A stretch of 6,257 bases of DNA from Candidatus Aenigmatarchaeota archaeon (GTDB taxonomy: Archaea > Aenigmatarchaeota > Aenigmatarchaeia > GW2011-AR5), in the NCBI GenBank assembly GCA_016202845.1, contig JACQNW010000049.1, forward strand, positions 1 to 6,257, in the 5' to 3' direction. The position numbers were made by a program, and so were the translations under genes. The notes under the pieces are model-generated. The model searched no databases. It was not told the origin of the DNA and worked only from the letters and a program-made list of their open reading frames with translations. Positions within the stretch are counted from its first letter, which is position 1, and every line of letters starts with the position of its first letter. Of this stretch, positions 1-5,926 are shown piece after piece.

Positions 1-89
1 ATAATATATATGATGTAAAGTTTGTAAAGACCACAGTTCTTTTAGGGTTGATACAGACAGTTTCTTTAAAGAAAAGGGATGTATTATGA
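1..89 (+). CDS. C-terminal end of an upstream gene (partial), possibly a sugar-phosphate transferase
   Basis: The frame whose first full codon is at base 3 stays open for 28 codons and stops with TGA at 87-89. That stop overlaps the next gene's ATG as ATGA, the usual sign of translational coupling. The frame has no ATG, GTG or usable start, so it can only be the end of a gene that begins left of the window. The peptide begins NIYDVKFVKTTVLLGLI and ends SLKKRDVL. An aspartate-lysine helix followed by a hydrophobic stretch and a basic tail resembles the C-terminus of Bac_transf-type undecaprenyl/dolichyl-phosphate sugar transferases (WcaJ/PglC-like), which would suit the glycan context. That match is from memory of the family pattern on a very short fragment, so the family call is weak. 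That it is coding at all is moderately supported by the open frame and the ATGA junction. Confidence 0.5.
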   Translation, partial: NIYDVKFVKTTVLLGLIQTVSLKKRDVL

Positions 90-1432
90 AAGTTGGGATA
101 TTGGGTGCAGGAATGTCAGGTTTGTCCTGTGCCTTTTTCCTGAAGCAAAATGGGATAGGTTTTGAAGTTCTGGAATCAGAAAATGAATACGGCGGCCTGT
201 GCCAGTCTATAAGAAATGACAAAGGCTTTACCTTTGATAAAGCTGGGGGGCATATTTTCTTTACAAAAGACACAGAAGTCAAAAAACTCGTAAATTCTTT
301 GGTTAAAAATCTGCTTACAGTCAGAAGGAATACAAAAATTCTTTTCAAAGGGCGTTTTGTAAAATATCCTTTTGAAAACGGCCTTGCAGATCTGTCGCCC
401 GAAGACAATTATGAATGCCTTCTGGAATTCATAAGAACCTTAAATGAAAAATATGAAAAATCTAAAACATTCAGAGACTGGATTTACCAAACTTTTGGGA
501 AGGGTATTGCAGAACGCTATATGATACCATATAATACAAAAATATGGAATTGCCCGCCAGAAACAATGGACACGTTTTGGGTTGACGGCAGAGTACCTAA
601 ACCTCCTGTGGAGGATATAATTAAATCTGCTATTGGCATTTCAACTGAGGGTTATACACATCAATTAAATTTTCAGTATCCTGAAACAGGCGGATACCAA
701 TCTGTACCTGAGGCATTTTATGAACAGGTTAAGGACAAGGTATTGTTTAATTATAAAGTGCAGAAAGTTGAGCAACAGGATGGCAAATGGATTGTTTCTG
801 ACGGTAAAACAGAAAAAGTATATGACGAAATAATTTCTACAATGCCAATATTTGCGTTACAAAATGCAATGACACTTCCGGTAAAAGTCAATGATGCAAT
901 TTCAAAACTAAAATACAATTCTATAATAATGGTTTTGCTCGGTTTTGATTATCCTGAGCCTACCGATATGCACTGGTTGTACATACCGGAAATGTCTACA
1001 CCCACACATAGGCTTATATACCTGAAAAACTACACTTTAAAATCTTCGCCGGACGGCAAAACGTCTATAATTTCTGAAATTACCTTCAATGAAGGGGATG
1101 AGATATCAAAACTTTCTGACAAGCAGGTTGTAGAAAATATTGTTAACGATTTGCATGACCGCAAGCTTATAGACAAGACTAAGCTGTCGTACAGTCGTGT
1201 TTGTAGGACAAAGTATGCTTATGTTGTTTATGATCTGAACTATACAAATTCAATAAAAATCGTTAATGACTATTGTGAGTCTTTACCCCTTTATTTATGC
1301 GGACGGTTTGCACAGTTTGTTTACATCAATTCAGATGGTTGTATAGTTAATGCTAAACAGGTGACAGACAAATTGCTTAGTACAAAAAATATTATGCCAA
1401 AACCTTTGCAGGAAATAAACTCAATATTATAA
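86..1432 (+). CDS. FAD-dependent oxidoreductase, UDP-galactopyranose mutase / protoporphyrinogen-oxidase-like
   Basis: This 448-aa protein begins with a Rossmann dinucleotide fold: G7-A-G-M-S-G12, then E30 at the end of the second strand (ribose-binding acid) and G36-G37. D51-KAGGHIFFTKD62 matches the GGH-x-FFT block of UGM-like and HemY-like (COG1232) flavoproteins. YPFENGL (94-100) and PYNTKIWNCPPE (148-159), followed by W165 and GRVP (168-171), match the substrate-domain pattern of that group. The C-terminal GRFAQFVYINSDGC (406-419) is the usual second FAD-contacting segment. No signal peptide or membrane segment is seen, so it is probably cytosolic. The start is fixed by the fold beginning at residue 3, an in-frame stop at 11-13 with no other start between, and a purine run with GGG 8-10 bases upstream. 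Its ATG overlaps the stop of the preceding gene. Among glycosyltransferase and radical SAM genes, a role in making or oxidising an activated sugar or lipid is likely. True UGM activity is not shown: the protein is diverged and could be an amine-oxidase-type or desaturase-like enzyme. Confidence 0.88.
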   Translation: MKVGILGAGMSGLSCAFFLKQNGIGFEVLESENEYGGLCQSIRNDKGFTFDKAGGHIFFTKDTEVKKLVNSLVKNLLTVRRNTKILFKGRFVKYPFENGLADLSPEDNYECLLEFIRTLNEKYEKSKTFRDWIYQTFGKGIAERYMIPYNTKIWNCPPETMDTFWVDGRVPKPPVEDIIKSAIGISTEGYTHQLNFQYPETGGYQSVPEAFYEQVKDKVLFNYKVQKVEQQDGKWIVSDGKTEKVYDEIISTMPIFALQNAMTLPVKVNDAISKLKYNSIIMVLLGFDYPEPTDMHWLYIPEMSTPTHRLIYLKNYTLKSSPDGKTSIISEITFNEGDEISKLSDKQVVENIVNDLHDRKLIDKTKLSYSRVCRTKYAYVVYDLNYTNSIKIVNDYCESLPLYLCGRFAQFVYINSDGCIVNAKQVTDKLLSTKNIMPKPLQEINSIL

Positions 1433-1473
1433 GCTAAAAAACATACGTTAGTACAAATTTCGTAGCGTTTAAG

Positions 1474-1499
1474 ATTTTAAATGCACATAAATTAATTTA
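1474..1499 (+). promoter_or_regulatory. Possible TATA region for the first radical SAM gene
   Basis: The 143-bp gap between the flavoenzyme and the first radical SAM gene is very A/T-rich. It contains two archaeal TATA-like stretches, around 1474-1482 (ATTTTAAAT) and 1490-1499 (AATTAATTTA). Either would place transcription start about 25 bases downstream, near 1503-1522, giving a leader of roughly 55-75 nt. The second option would start the RNA close to where similarity to the next gene's leader begins. A/T richness alone can produce such matches, so this is a candidate only. Read-through from the upstream gene is equally possible. Confidence 0.3.
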
Positions 1500-1510
1500 A
1501 AGATAGATGT

Positions 1511-1575
1511 AATAATAGAAGTCAATGTCTTTTCAAGATCCAGAAAATTGAGAATTGTAAAGAGAGGCATTTATC
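1511..1575 (+). repeat. Shared leader element, copy 1
   Basis: The 65 bases directly before the first radical SAM start resemble those before the second one (3209-3289). Exact shared blocks in the same order are AATAAT/GAAG, ATGTCT, TCAAGATC, CAG, and ATTGTAAAG (1554-1562), followed by a purine-rich ribosome site (AGAGAGG) and a T/A-rich spacer. In this copy, TTTTCAA (1530-1536) can pair with TTGAGAA (1548-1554) as a 7-bp stem with one G-U pair and an 11-nt loop. The only ATG-started frame here codes for eight residues (1525-1551), so a coding role is unlikely. It may be a common regulatory leader, or a leftover from the duplication that produced the radical SAM pair. Confidence 0.5.
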
Positions 1576-3189
1576 ATGAGAGTTTTACTTATAGACCCAC
1601 CAGGTGCAGGACACGGGCTTAATGCAGGATTAGCTTCAATAGCTTCTCATTTGAAGCAGCATGGTCATGAATTAAAAGTGCTAGATGTTAATAACGATAG
1701 AGACAACATAGAGGAAAGAACACTAAAAATGCTTGAATGGAAACCTGATGTTATTGGTATATCAGTAATATTCACGTTCAATAAACCGAGGGTGTTTGAA
1801 ATAGCTAGATTATGTAAACAGCATTATAATGCTCCTATAATGCTTGGAGGACCTGGTGCAACAATAGATTACGAAGAATTGCTAAAGACTGGCGGCGGTT
1901 GCATAAACTGGGTAGCAATAGGAGAAGCGGAAGAAACAATTCTTGAATTTATAGAAAGACTAAAAGAAGACAAAGATTGGAAAGACATGGAAGGAATAGC
2001 TTATTTTAATGAAGAAGGACCTGACACATCCAAAGGGCTGATTGTTAAGAATAAATTTCGTGATTTTATAAAAAATTTGGACGACCTGCCATTTCCGGAC
2101 TATACAGACTTTGATACATTCCATGGCAAATTTGGTGGAAAAATAGATACTTATGTAATAATTACTTCTCGTGGTTGCCCTTATGATTGTGTGTTCTGTG
2201 CGAATAAAACAATATCGCGAAGGCGCTTCCGTACACGCTCACCACAAAACGTGGTTGATGAATTTAAACATGCCAGGGATTTCTACAAAACAAAAACTGT
2301 ACTAATAGGCGATGACAACTACACGCTTGATATGAATCGCGCAAAAGAAATATGTAGATTAATGATAGAACAGGATGTTATAGTCCCTTATGAGATGTAT
2401 GATGGCATACGCGCTGATAAAGTGGATTATGAACTAGCGTATTTGCTGAAGAAATCAGGATGCCGCGAAGTTTCAATAGGCATAGAGAATGGAGATGAAG
2501 AAACATTCAAGTATGTTCAGAAAGGTGAAAAGCTAGCAGATATAGAGCGTTGCTGTAGAATACTGAAAGAAGTTGGAATTCCTACTAGAGGATTTGTAAT
2601 AGTAGGGCTCATAAATACAACAAAAGAATCAGATCTCAGATCAATAAAGTTTGTTGAAAAGCTTGGTATACGGGCAAATTGGAATGTTGCTATATATTAT
2701 CCTGGCATGCAGCTTTATGACTGGGTTATGAAAAATGGAAGATTACTGAAACAGGAAATAGCAGTCGAAAAACAACTTGTACAATGCCCTCCTGTTGTTT
2801 TCTTTGATACACCAGAGTATCCAGCAGAAGATAGGATATTTGTTTACAAATTGGCAAATTTAAGATGTAAAAATTATTATTTCCTATACGGAAGAAACAA
2901 GGATATTTCGTGGTTTAGTAAATTTGGTCAGATAATTAAAGTGGCATGGGAAGTTGACAGGAAAAGAGTTCCATACTATGCTTATGATTACTGGACAACA
3001 CTTGCGAAAATAGCCATCAGAAAGCACAAAAAAGAAAAATCTGAAATTTCAGAAGAGGAAAAAAAACACATTTTGTCAGGCCCGATAAAGCAGCCTGATA
3101 AGAAGGGTTTTTTGTACAAATTCAAGAAAAACGGAGCAGCAGTTAATGGAAATTCAGCTGAAGCTAAGGAGAAAGTTGTTGCACAATAA
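1576..3189 (+). CDS. Cobalamin-binding-domain radical SAM protein (first of two)
   Basis: This 537-aa protein has the two-part layout of the B12-binding radical SAM family (BchE/P-methylase type). The N-terminal Rossmann-like cobalamin domain (about 1-150) opens with MRVLLIDPPG and has GGPGAT at 91-96 and GEAEE at 116-120. The linker NLDDLPFPDY (167-176) is typical of the family. The radical SAM barrel begins with SRGCPYDCVFC, whose C201, C205 and C208 form the CxxxCxxC motif for the 4Fe-4S cluster and SAM. Further barrel motifs are GDD (245-247), GIRAD (277-281) and GIENGDEET (302-310). No DxHxxG cobalamin-ligand motif is seen, which is common in this subgroup. The last 55 residues or so are highly charged, lysine-rich and probably flexible. 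Family members methylate unactivated carbons or rearrange rings; the substrate here is unknown, but the neighbours suggest a lipid or sugar. GAGAGG 9-14 bases upstream supports the start. Confidence 0.92.
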   Translation: MRVLLIDPPGAGHGLNAGLASIASHLKQHGHELKVLDVNNDRDNIEERTLKMLEWKPDVIGISVIFTFNKPRVFEIARLCKQHYNAPIMLGGPGATIDYEELLKTGGGCINWVAIGEAEETILEFIERLKEDKDWKDMEGIAYFNEEGPDTSKGLIVKNKFRDFIKNLDDLPFPDYTDFDTFHGKFGGKIDTYVIITSRGCPYDCVFCANKTISRRRFRTRSPQNVVDEFKHARDFYKTKTVLIGDDNYTLDMNRAKEICRLMIEQDVIVPYEMYDGIRADKVDYELAYLLKKSGCREVSIGIENGDEETFKYVQKGEKLADIERCCRILKEVGIPTRGFVIVGLINTTKESDLRSIKFVEKLGIRANWNVAIYYPGMQLYDWVMKNGRLLKQEIAVEKQLVQCPPVVFFDTPEYPAEDRIFVYKLANLRCKNYYFLYGRNKDISWFSKFGQIIKVAWEVDRKRVPYYAYDYWTTLAKIAIRKHKKEKSEISEEEKKHILSGPIKQPDKKGFLYKFKKNGAAVNGNSAEAKEKVVAQ

Positions 3190-3194
3190 GGTGA
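3190..3194 (+). promoter_or_regulatory. Strong GGTGA ribosome-binding site before the 30-codon ORF
   Basis: GGTGA follows immediately after the TAA stop (3187-3189) of the first radical SAM gene and lies 6 bases before the ATG at 3201. It matches the archaeal Shine-Dalgarno core (complement of the 16S 3' CACCTCC) better than any other start site in the window. It points to the small ORF at 3201, not to the radical SAM start at 3290. Confidence 0.5.
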
Positions 3195-3200
3195 ATAATT

Positions 3201-3293
3201 ATGAAAATAATAATGAAGATATGTCTTCAAGATCTCCAGTTTTCTTGGAGTATTGTAAAGGCCTTATTTTGTAAAAGAAGGCTTTTACTATGA
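3201..3293 (+). CDS. Possible 30-codon leader peptide
   Basis: An ORF of 30 codons starts 11 bases after the first radical SAM stop and ends in TGA that overlaps the second radical SAM ATG as ATGA. It is preceded by GGTGA at ideal spacing. The product begins MKIIMKICLQDL and ends KALFCKRRLLL: short, basic at the C-terminus, with two cysteines, and with no recognised domain. Nearly the whole intergenic gap is thus potentially translated, which would couple the two radical SAM genes. Against it: the related leader upstream of the first radical SAM gene has the equivalent frame open but without a start codon. The KRR ending is also partly forced by the purine-rich ribosome site read in this frame. 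It may be a coupling or leader peptide, or chance. Confidence 0.3.
   Translation: MKIIMKICLQDLQFSWSIVKALFCKRRLLL
3209..3289 (+). repeat. Shared leader element, copy 2
   Basis: This is the counterpart of the leader at 1511-1575. It carries the same ordered blocks (AATAAT, GAAG, ATGTCT, TCAAGATC, CAG, ATTGTAAAG at 3252-3260). It differs by an extra unit: TTGTAAAA recurs at 3269-3276, so the distance from the last TTGTAAA to the ATG (21 bases) is the same in both copies. CTCCA (3234-3238) can pair with TGGAG (3246-3250) around a 7-nt loop, in the position where copy 1 forms a different stem. The last 24 bases up to ATGA match copy 1 at 18 positions by eye. Confidence 0.5.
3257..3286 (+). promoter_or_regulatory. 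Hairpin just upstream of the second radical SAM start
   Basis: AAAGGCCTT (3257-3265) pairs with AAGGCTTTT (3278-3286) as a 9-bp stem with one G-U pair and a 12-nt loop. The ribosome site GAAGG (3277-3281) lies in the 3' arm, so the stem would hide it. Ribosomes moving through the 30-codon ORF would open it, which would give simple translational coupling. The stem is visible in the sequence; the regulatory role is inferred. Confidence 0.4.
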
Positions 3294-4765
3294 GGATTCT
3301 TCTTATAAACCCCCCCTGGTATCGTCTGTTTGGTGAAGAGTTGGATGCATTTCCTCTTGGTTTAAGCTACCTTGGAGGGGTGCTGGAAAAAAACGGTTTC
3401 CATGTCTGCATTTACAATGCAGATCACGACAAAGGCGCAATATCTGACATGTCTGGCGGAGAAATGATGGAGCACCATAAAAGATATTTGGAAATACTTT
3501 CTGATCTTTCAGATCCTATATGGGATGAAGTGAGAAAAGTTGTTAAGGAGCAAAATCCAGATATTGTTGGCATAAACGTATGGACACCAAAACTCGGCTC
3601 GGCGCTTAATGTTGCAAGAATTTGTAAAGAGTTCAATCCTAATACAAAAATTATTTTTGGAGGCGTTCATGCAACAATAATGCCTGATGACGTTCTAAAG
3701 AGCCCATATGTCGATATAGCTGTTCGAATGGAAGGAGAACTCACGATGGTTGAAGTTGCTCAAAAAATACAGGCAGAAGAGCCTCTAGATAACGTTCTTG
3801 GCATATCATTCAAAAAAGAAAATAGCATTGTAAGCAATGATAACCGTCCATTCATAGAAAATTTAGATGATATACCATTCCCTGCAAGGCATTTGTTGTT
3901 GGATAGAGAAACATATCACTCAAACGCATTCGGAAAAATTTTTGCTTCTCGAGGGTGTCCATACCAATGCAATTATTGTGGATCAAATAAAATATGGACA
4001 AGGAAAGTACGTTATCGCTCACCTAAAAATGTGGTTGACGAAATGGAATACGTTAAGAAGGAGTATGGATCTACCCATTTTGTATTCGAGGATGATTTAC
4101 TGACAATAAACAAGAAATTCCTGACAGCAATATGTGACGAGCTCATCGAAAGAAAACTTGATGTTGAATGGAGTTGTGAAACAAGGGCCAATCTGGTTTT
4201 TGACGATCTTATTAAAAAAATGAAGCAGGCTGGTTGTACGGGTATAGTTGTAGGTATTGAGTCAGGTTCTGCAAAAATATTGAAGGATATAAAGAAAGGA
4301 ATTGTTCCAGAGCAAATATACAATGCTGCAAAGATAATCAAAGACAACGGGGTGATATACTCTGCATTTTTCATGATGGGGTTTCCTACAGAAACAAAAG
4401 AGGACATAATGGAAACAGTCAAGGTTATGAAAGAAACACAGCCTTTCAATGCAGTATTAAGCGTACTAACACCATATCCAGATTCTGAAATATATTATCA
4501 ATGCTTGGAAATGGGGCTTCTACCAAAAGATATAGATTGGTCACGTTTCTATCACCAGTCACCCGATAATTTTTTCATGAAATACATGACTAAGCAGGAA
4601 TTTGATGGCGTAAAGAATTGGGCAATGAAGATGTTCGACGACCATAACAAATCCCAGAAAAGAGCGTTCCTGATGAAACATCCGATTTATACAGCAAGAA
4701 GGATTATAAAGAACAAATACTATACGCCAAAAAATATGGCCCGTTTGATAAAAATGGTCAGCTAG
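3290..4765 (+). CDS. Cobalamin-binding-domain radical SAM protein (second of two)
   Basis: This 491-aa protein has the same architecture as its upstream neighbour but is clearly diverged. The N-terminal cobalamin-type domain begins MRILLINPPW, with PLGLSYLGG (22-30) and GGVHAT (124-129), the usual GGxHAT turn of the family. NLDDIPFPAR (191-200) links to the radical SAM barrel, where SRGCPYQCNYC supplies C223, C227 and C230 of CxxxCxxC. FEDD (266-269), ETRANL (297-302) and GIESGS (322-327) are further barrel motifs. HxxG occurs at H46-G49, but the full DxHxxG ligand motif is not present. The C-terminus (about 455-491) is basic. Family chemistry is methylation or another radical reaction at an unactivated carbon; the substrate is unknown. 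GAAGG 9-13 bases upstream supports the start, which overlaps a 30-codon ORF by ATGA. Its TAG stop (4763-4765) is shared with the insertion point of the IS element, and the reading frame is intact. Confidence 0.92.
   Translation: MRILLINPPWYRLFGEELDAFPLGLSYLGGVLEKNGFHVCIYNADHDKGAISDMSGGEMMEHHKRYLEILSDLSDPIWDEVRKVVKEQNPDIVGINVWTPKLGSALNVARICKEFNPNTKIIFGGVHATIMPDDVLKSPYVDIAVRMEGELTMVEVAQKIQAEEPLDNVLGISFKKENSIVSNDNRPFIENLDDIPFPARHLLLDRETYHSNAFGKIFASRGCPYQCNYCGSNKIWTRKVRYRSPKNVVDEMEYVKKEYGSTHFVFEDDLLTINKKFLTAICDELIERKLDVEWSCETRANLVFDDLIKKMKQAGCTGIVVGIESGSAKILKDIKKGIVPEQIYNAAKIIKDNGVIYSAFFMMGFPTETKEDIMETVKVMKETQPFNAVLSVLTPYPDSEIYYQCLEMGLLPKDIDWSRFYHQSPDNFFMKYMTKQEFDGVKNWAMKMFDDHNKSQKRAFLMKHPIYTARRIIKNKYYTPKNMARLIKMVS
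4763..4764. repeat. TA target-site duplication, left copy
   Basis: The TA just outside the left IS end is matched by TA at 5946-5947 outside the right end. IS630/Tc1/mariner elements duplicate a TA on insertion. Here the TA is the first two bases of the TAG stop of the second radical SAM gene. Confidence 0.75.
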
Positions 4766-4783
4766 TACTATGACAATTTAATT
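4765..4783 (+). repeat. Left terminal inverted repeat of the IS
   Basis: GTACTATGACAATTTAATT matches the inverted right end GTATCATGACAAATTAATT at 16 of 19 positions, with the core ATGACAA identical. The ends start directly after TA on both sides. Confidence 0.8.
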
Positions 4784-4784
4784 A

Positions 4785-5438
4785 TTATACATAGTACTTT
4801 GACAGTTTCCTATCAGCGTCTTTTTTTGTGAATCTCCAGTCAATCTTCTTTTTTCTGCGGTTCCGATCAGCGCGCCATGCGGCAACCTCTTGCATTAGCG
4901 TTTTCTTGTCACCAATTCTTCGTCCAGTGCATTCGGCGTCCATGACGCCGATCTCTATTTCGACGACATTTAACCAGCTCGCGTGCTTTGGCGTGTAGTG
5001 GAACTCGATCTTTTTCAGCAGTTTCTTTGCTTTTTCCTTTCCTAATGTTTCGGTAAACGATTTTTTGAAGTGTGTGTTAAGGTTGTCCAATACGACCCTC
5101 AAGAGCTTTGCATTTTGGTATTGCTTTGTAAGACTTTGTATAAACCGCACAAAGTCTGGCTTGCACCGGTGGTCGGTCACTTCAGCCATTCGCTTTCCAG
5201 CCTTGAAGTCAATGGTCATGAAAATGTTTGCTGTGCCATTCTTAACATATTCGTAGTAGTATTTTTCTGTCGTTCCGCGCTTCATGCGAATTGGCACTCT
5301 TTCCTCGCCAAGAAGCTGCTTTGATTTCTCATCCACTCCAATAACGGGTTTTAGCGGGTTATAGGGCTCATTGTAGAGGTCAAGGATGTCGTACATACTT
5401 TTTCTGTATTCGCTGCTGATCTTTCCAATGCACCACAT
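4785..5438 (-). CDS. IS630 transposase orfB, DDE catalytic domain
   Basis: The 217 residues from ATG 5438 hold the catalytic half of an IS630-family transposase (DDE_3-type RNase H fold). VDEKSKQLLGE (35-45) contains the first acid D36. VLDNLNTH (116-123) carries D118, and YTPKHASWLNVVEIEIG (148-164) carries E160. The D118-E160 spacing of 41 residues fits my recollection of this IS630 subgroup. A typical member continues from the DNA-binding half through a PW-KK-WCI segment. That segment exists here upstream of the ATG, in frame, as TRTKPWLKK (5465-5439). This indicates the working protein is made by fusion with orfA and not from the internal ATG. All catalytic acids are intact. The protein cuts and joins the IS ends at TA targets. 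Confidence 0.88.
   Translation of the reverse strand: MWCIGKISSEYRKSMYDILDLYNEPYNPLKPVIGVDEKSKQLLGEERVPIRMKRGTTEKYYYEYVKNGTANIFMTIDFKAGKRMAEVTDHRCKPDFVRFIQSLTKQYQNAKLLRVVLDNLNTHFKKSFTETLGKEKAKKLLKKIEFHYTPKHASWLNVVEIEIGVMDAECTGRRIGDKKTLMQEVAAWRADRNRRKKKIDWRFTKKDADRKLSKYYV
4792..4808 (+). repeat. Subterminal direct repeat of the left IS end
   Basis: TAGTACTTTGACAGTTT repeats the TA-plus-terminus sequence TAGTACTATGACAATTT at 4763-4779 with 15 of 17 matches, 29 bp further in. A TAGTACT also occurs inside the right end on the minus strand (5890-5896). Such internal copies may be extra transposase-binding sites. This copy overlaps the 3' end of orfB, so it is partly coding. Confidence 0.6.
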
Positions 5439-5443
5439 CTTCT

Positions 5444-5887
5444 TTAGCCAAGGCTTTGTCCTCGTTTTTTTAAAACAAGCCGCACACTTTCACGATTTAC
5501 AGTCTTGAAATTGCCTTTCTTCTTCAGCGTACCGGTTAGCAGCTGTATCGTCCATCGTTTTCTGCCTTTCGGCGGGTTGGTGCATGCGCACGCGATGATT
5601 TCCGCTTTGTGCTTCTCCGCGTATTTCAGCGGCTGGCCCGGCCGCGGTTTCTCTTTTAGCGTTTTGTCAAGTCCTTCCTCCACATAACGTTTTTTTGTTC
5701 TCCAAATTCGTTGCCTATGTGTATTTGTGGTTTCGGATATTTTTTCCGTGTTCATACCCTTGTCTGCCAAGAGCAAAATATTTGCCCGTGCAATTGCACG
5801 CGCCTTCTTGTCGCCTTTCTTCAAAAAATCCTTCAAAAAAGTTTTCTCGCTTCTTTTCAAGTTTATCCTGATTTCTTTTCTACTCAT
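5444..5887 (-). CDS. IS630 transposase orfA, DNA-binding domain
   Basis: This 147-aa ORF is the N-terminal half of the transposase. A first helix-turn-helix covers about residues 30-66 (ARAIARANILLLADKG, then EKISETTNTHRQRIWRTKKRY). A basic KPRPGQP linker (80-86) resembles the linker between the paired HTH domains of the Tc1/mariner superfamily. A second winged-helix-like region follows (about 105-141, with GRKRWTIQLL and NRESVRLVLKK). It would bind the terminal repeats. After LVLKK the frame runs only six more residues to a TAA at 5446-5444, and those residues do not fit the family. In the -1 frame the expected sequence continues. The start at 5887 is supported by a TATA-like box 27 bases upstream with no Shine-Dalgarno between. 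Confidence 0.85.
   Translation of the reverse strand: MSRKEIRINLKRSEKTFLKDFLKKGDKKARAIARANILLLADKGMNTEKISETTNTHRQRIWRTKKRYVEEGLDKTLKEKPRPGQPLKYAEKHKAEIIACACTNPPKGRKRWTIQLLTGTLKKKGNFKTVNRESVRLVLKKRGQSLG
5465..5475 (-). promoter_or_regulatory. Candidate -1 ribosomal frameshift site joining orfA and orfB
   Basis: On the minus strand the sequence reads TTTT followed by seven A's, in orfA frame as GTT TTA AAA AAA CGA. Both T-TTA-AAA and A-AAA-AAA are canonical X-XXY-YYZ slippery heptamers. Slipping back one base yields AAA then ACG AGG ACA AAG CCT TGG, giving KTRTKPWLKKMWCI, which is the family-expected join. The fused product would be about 367 aa (141 from orfA, 9 linking residues, 217 of orfB), a normal length for IS630. 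An imperfect inverted repeat AGCCTTGGCT follows at 5455-5446. A homopolymer indel mutation or sequencing error at A7 is the alternative. Confidence 0.65.
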
Positions 5888-5908
5888 TCAGTACTATTGT
5901 ATCAAGGG

Positions 5909-5920
5909 TGTATAAATAAG
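5909..5920 (-). promoter_or_regulatory. TATA-like promoter of the transposase, inside the right IS end
   Basis: On the minus strand CTTATTTATAC is centred about 27 bases before the orfA ATG, the distance of an archaeal TATA box to a transcription start. With no ribosome site before the ATG, a leaderless transposase mRNA is likely. A bacterial -10/-35 reading (ATGACA with a downstream TTTATA) is possible but poorer. Confidence 0.5.
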
Positions 5921-5926
5921 TAACTA

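Noticed and set aside
1433..1575. Cobalamin or SAM riboswitch before the radical SAM genes
   Set aside because: The leaders are too short and A/T-rich, and lack the conserved B12-box or SAM-riboswitch core sequences.
2988..3230. Minus-strand 80-aa ORF across the end of the first radical SAM gene
   Set aside because: It is antisense to the lysine-rich tail, has a composition expected from reverse-reading AAA/GAA codons, and shows no domain or ribosome site.
3201..3293. 30-codon ORF as a RiPP precursor for the radical SAM enzymes
   Set aside because: Both radical SAM proteins are cobalamin-domain types without SPASM cysteines or a peptide-recognition domain. The peptide lacks a leader/core layout and has no transporter or protease nearby.
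3867..4103. Plus-strand 78-aa ORF in another frame of the second radical SAM gene
   Set aside because: It overlaps the CxxxCxxC region of the real gene and has no ribosome site or recognisable motif.
4012..4449. Minus-strand 145-aa ORF inside the second radical SAM gene
   Set aside because: It is fully antisense to a well-supported radical SAM barrel. The serine- and isoleucine-rich product looks like a shadow.
4700..4765. Truncation of the second radical SAM protein by the IS
   Set aside because: Joining the left flank to the right flank over one TA gives AGC TAG again, so the natural stop was at the same place.
5065..5923. Several plus-strand ORFs of 60-84 aa inside the IS
   Set aside because: They are antisense to the transposase frames and have no family features. 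No passenger gene is supported.
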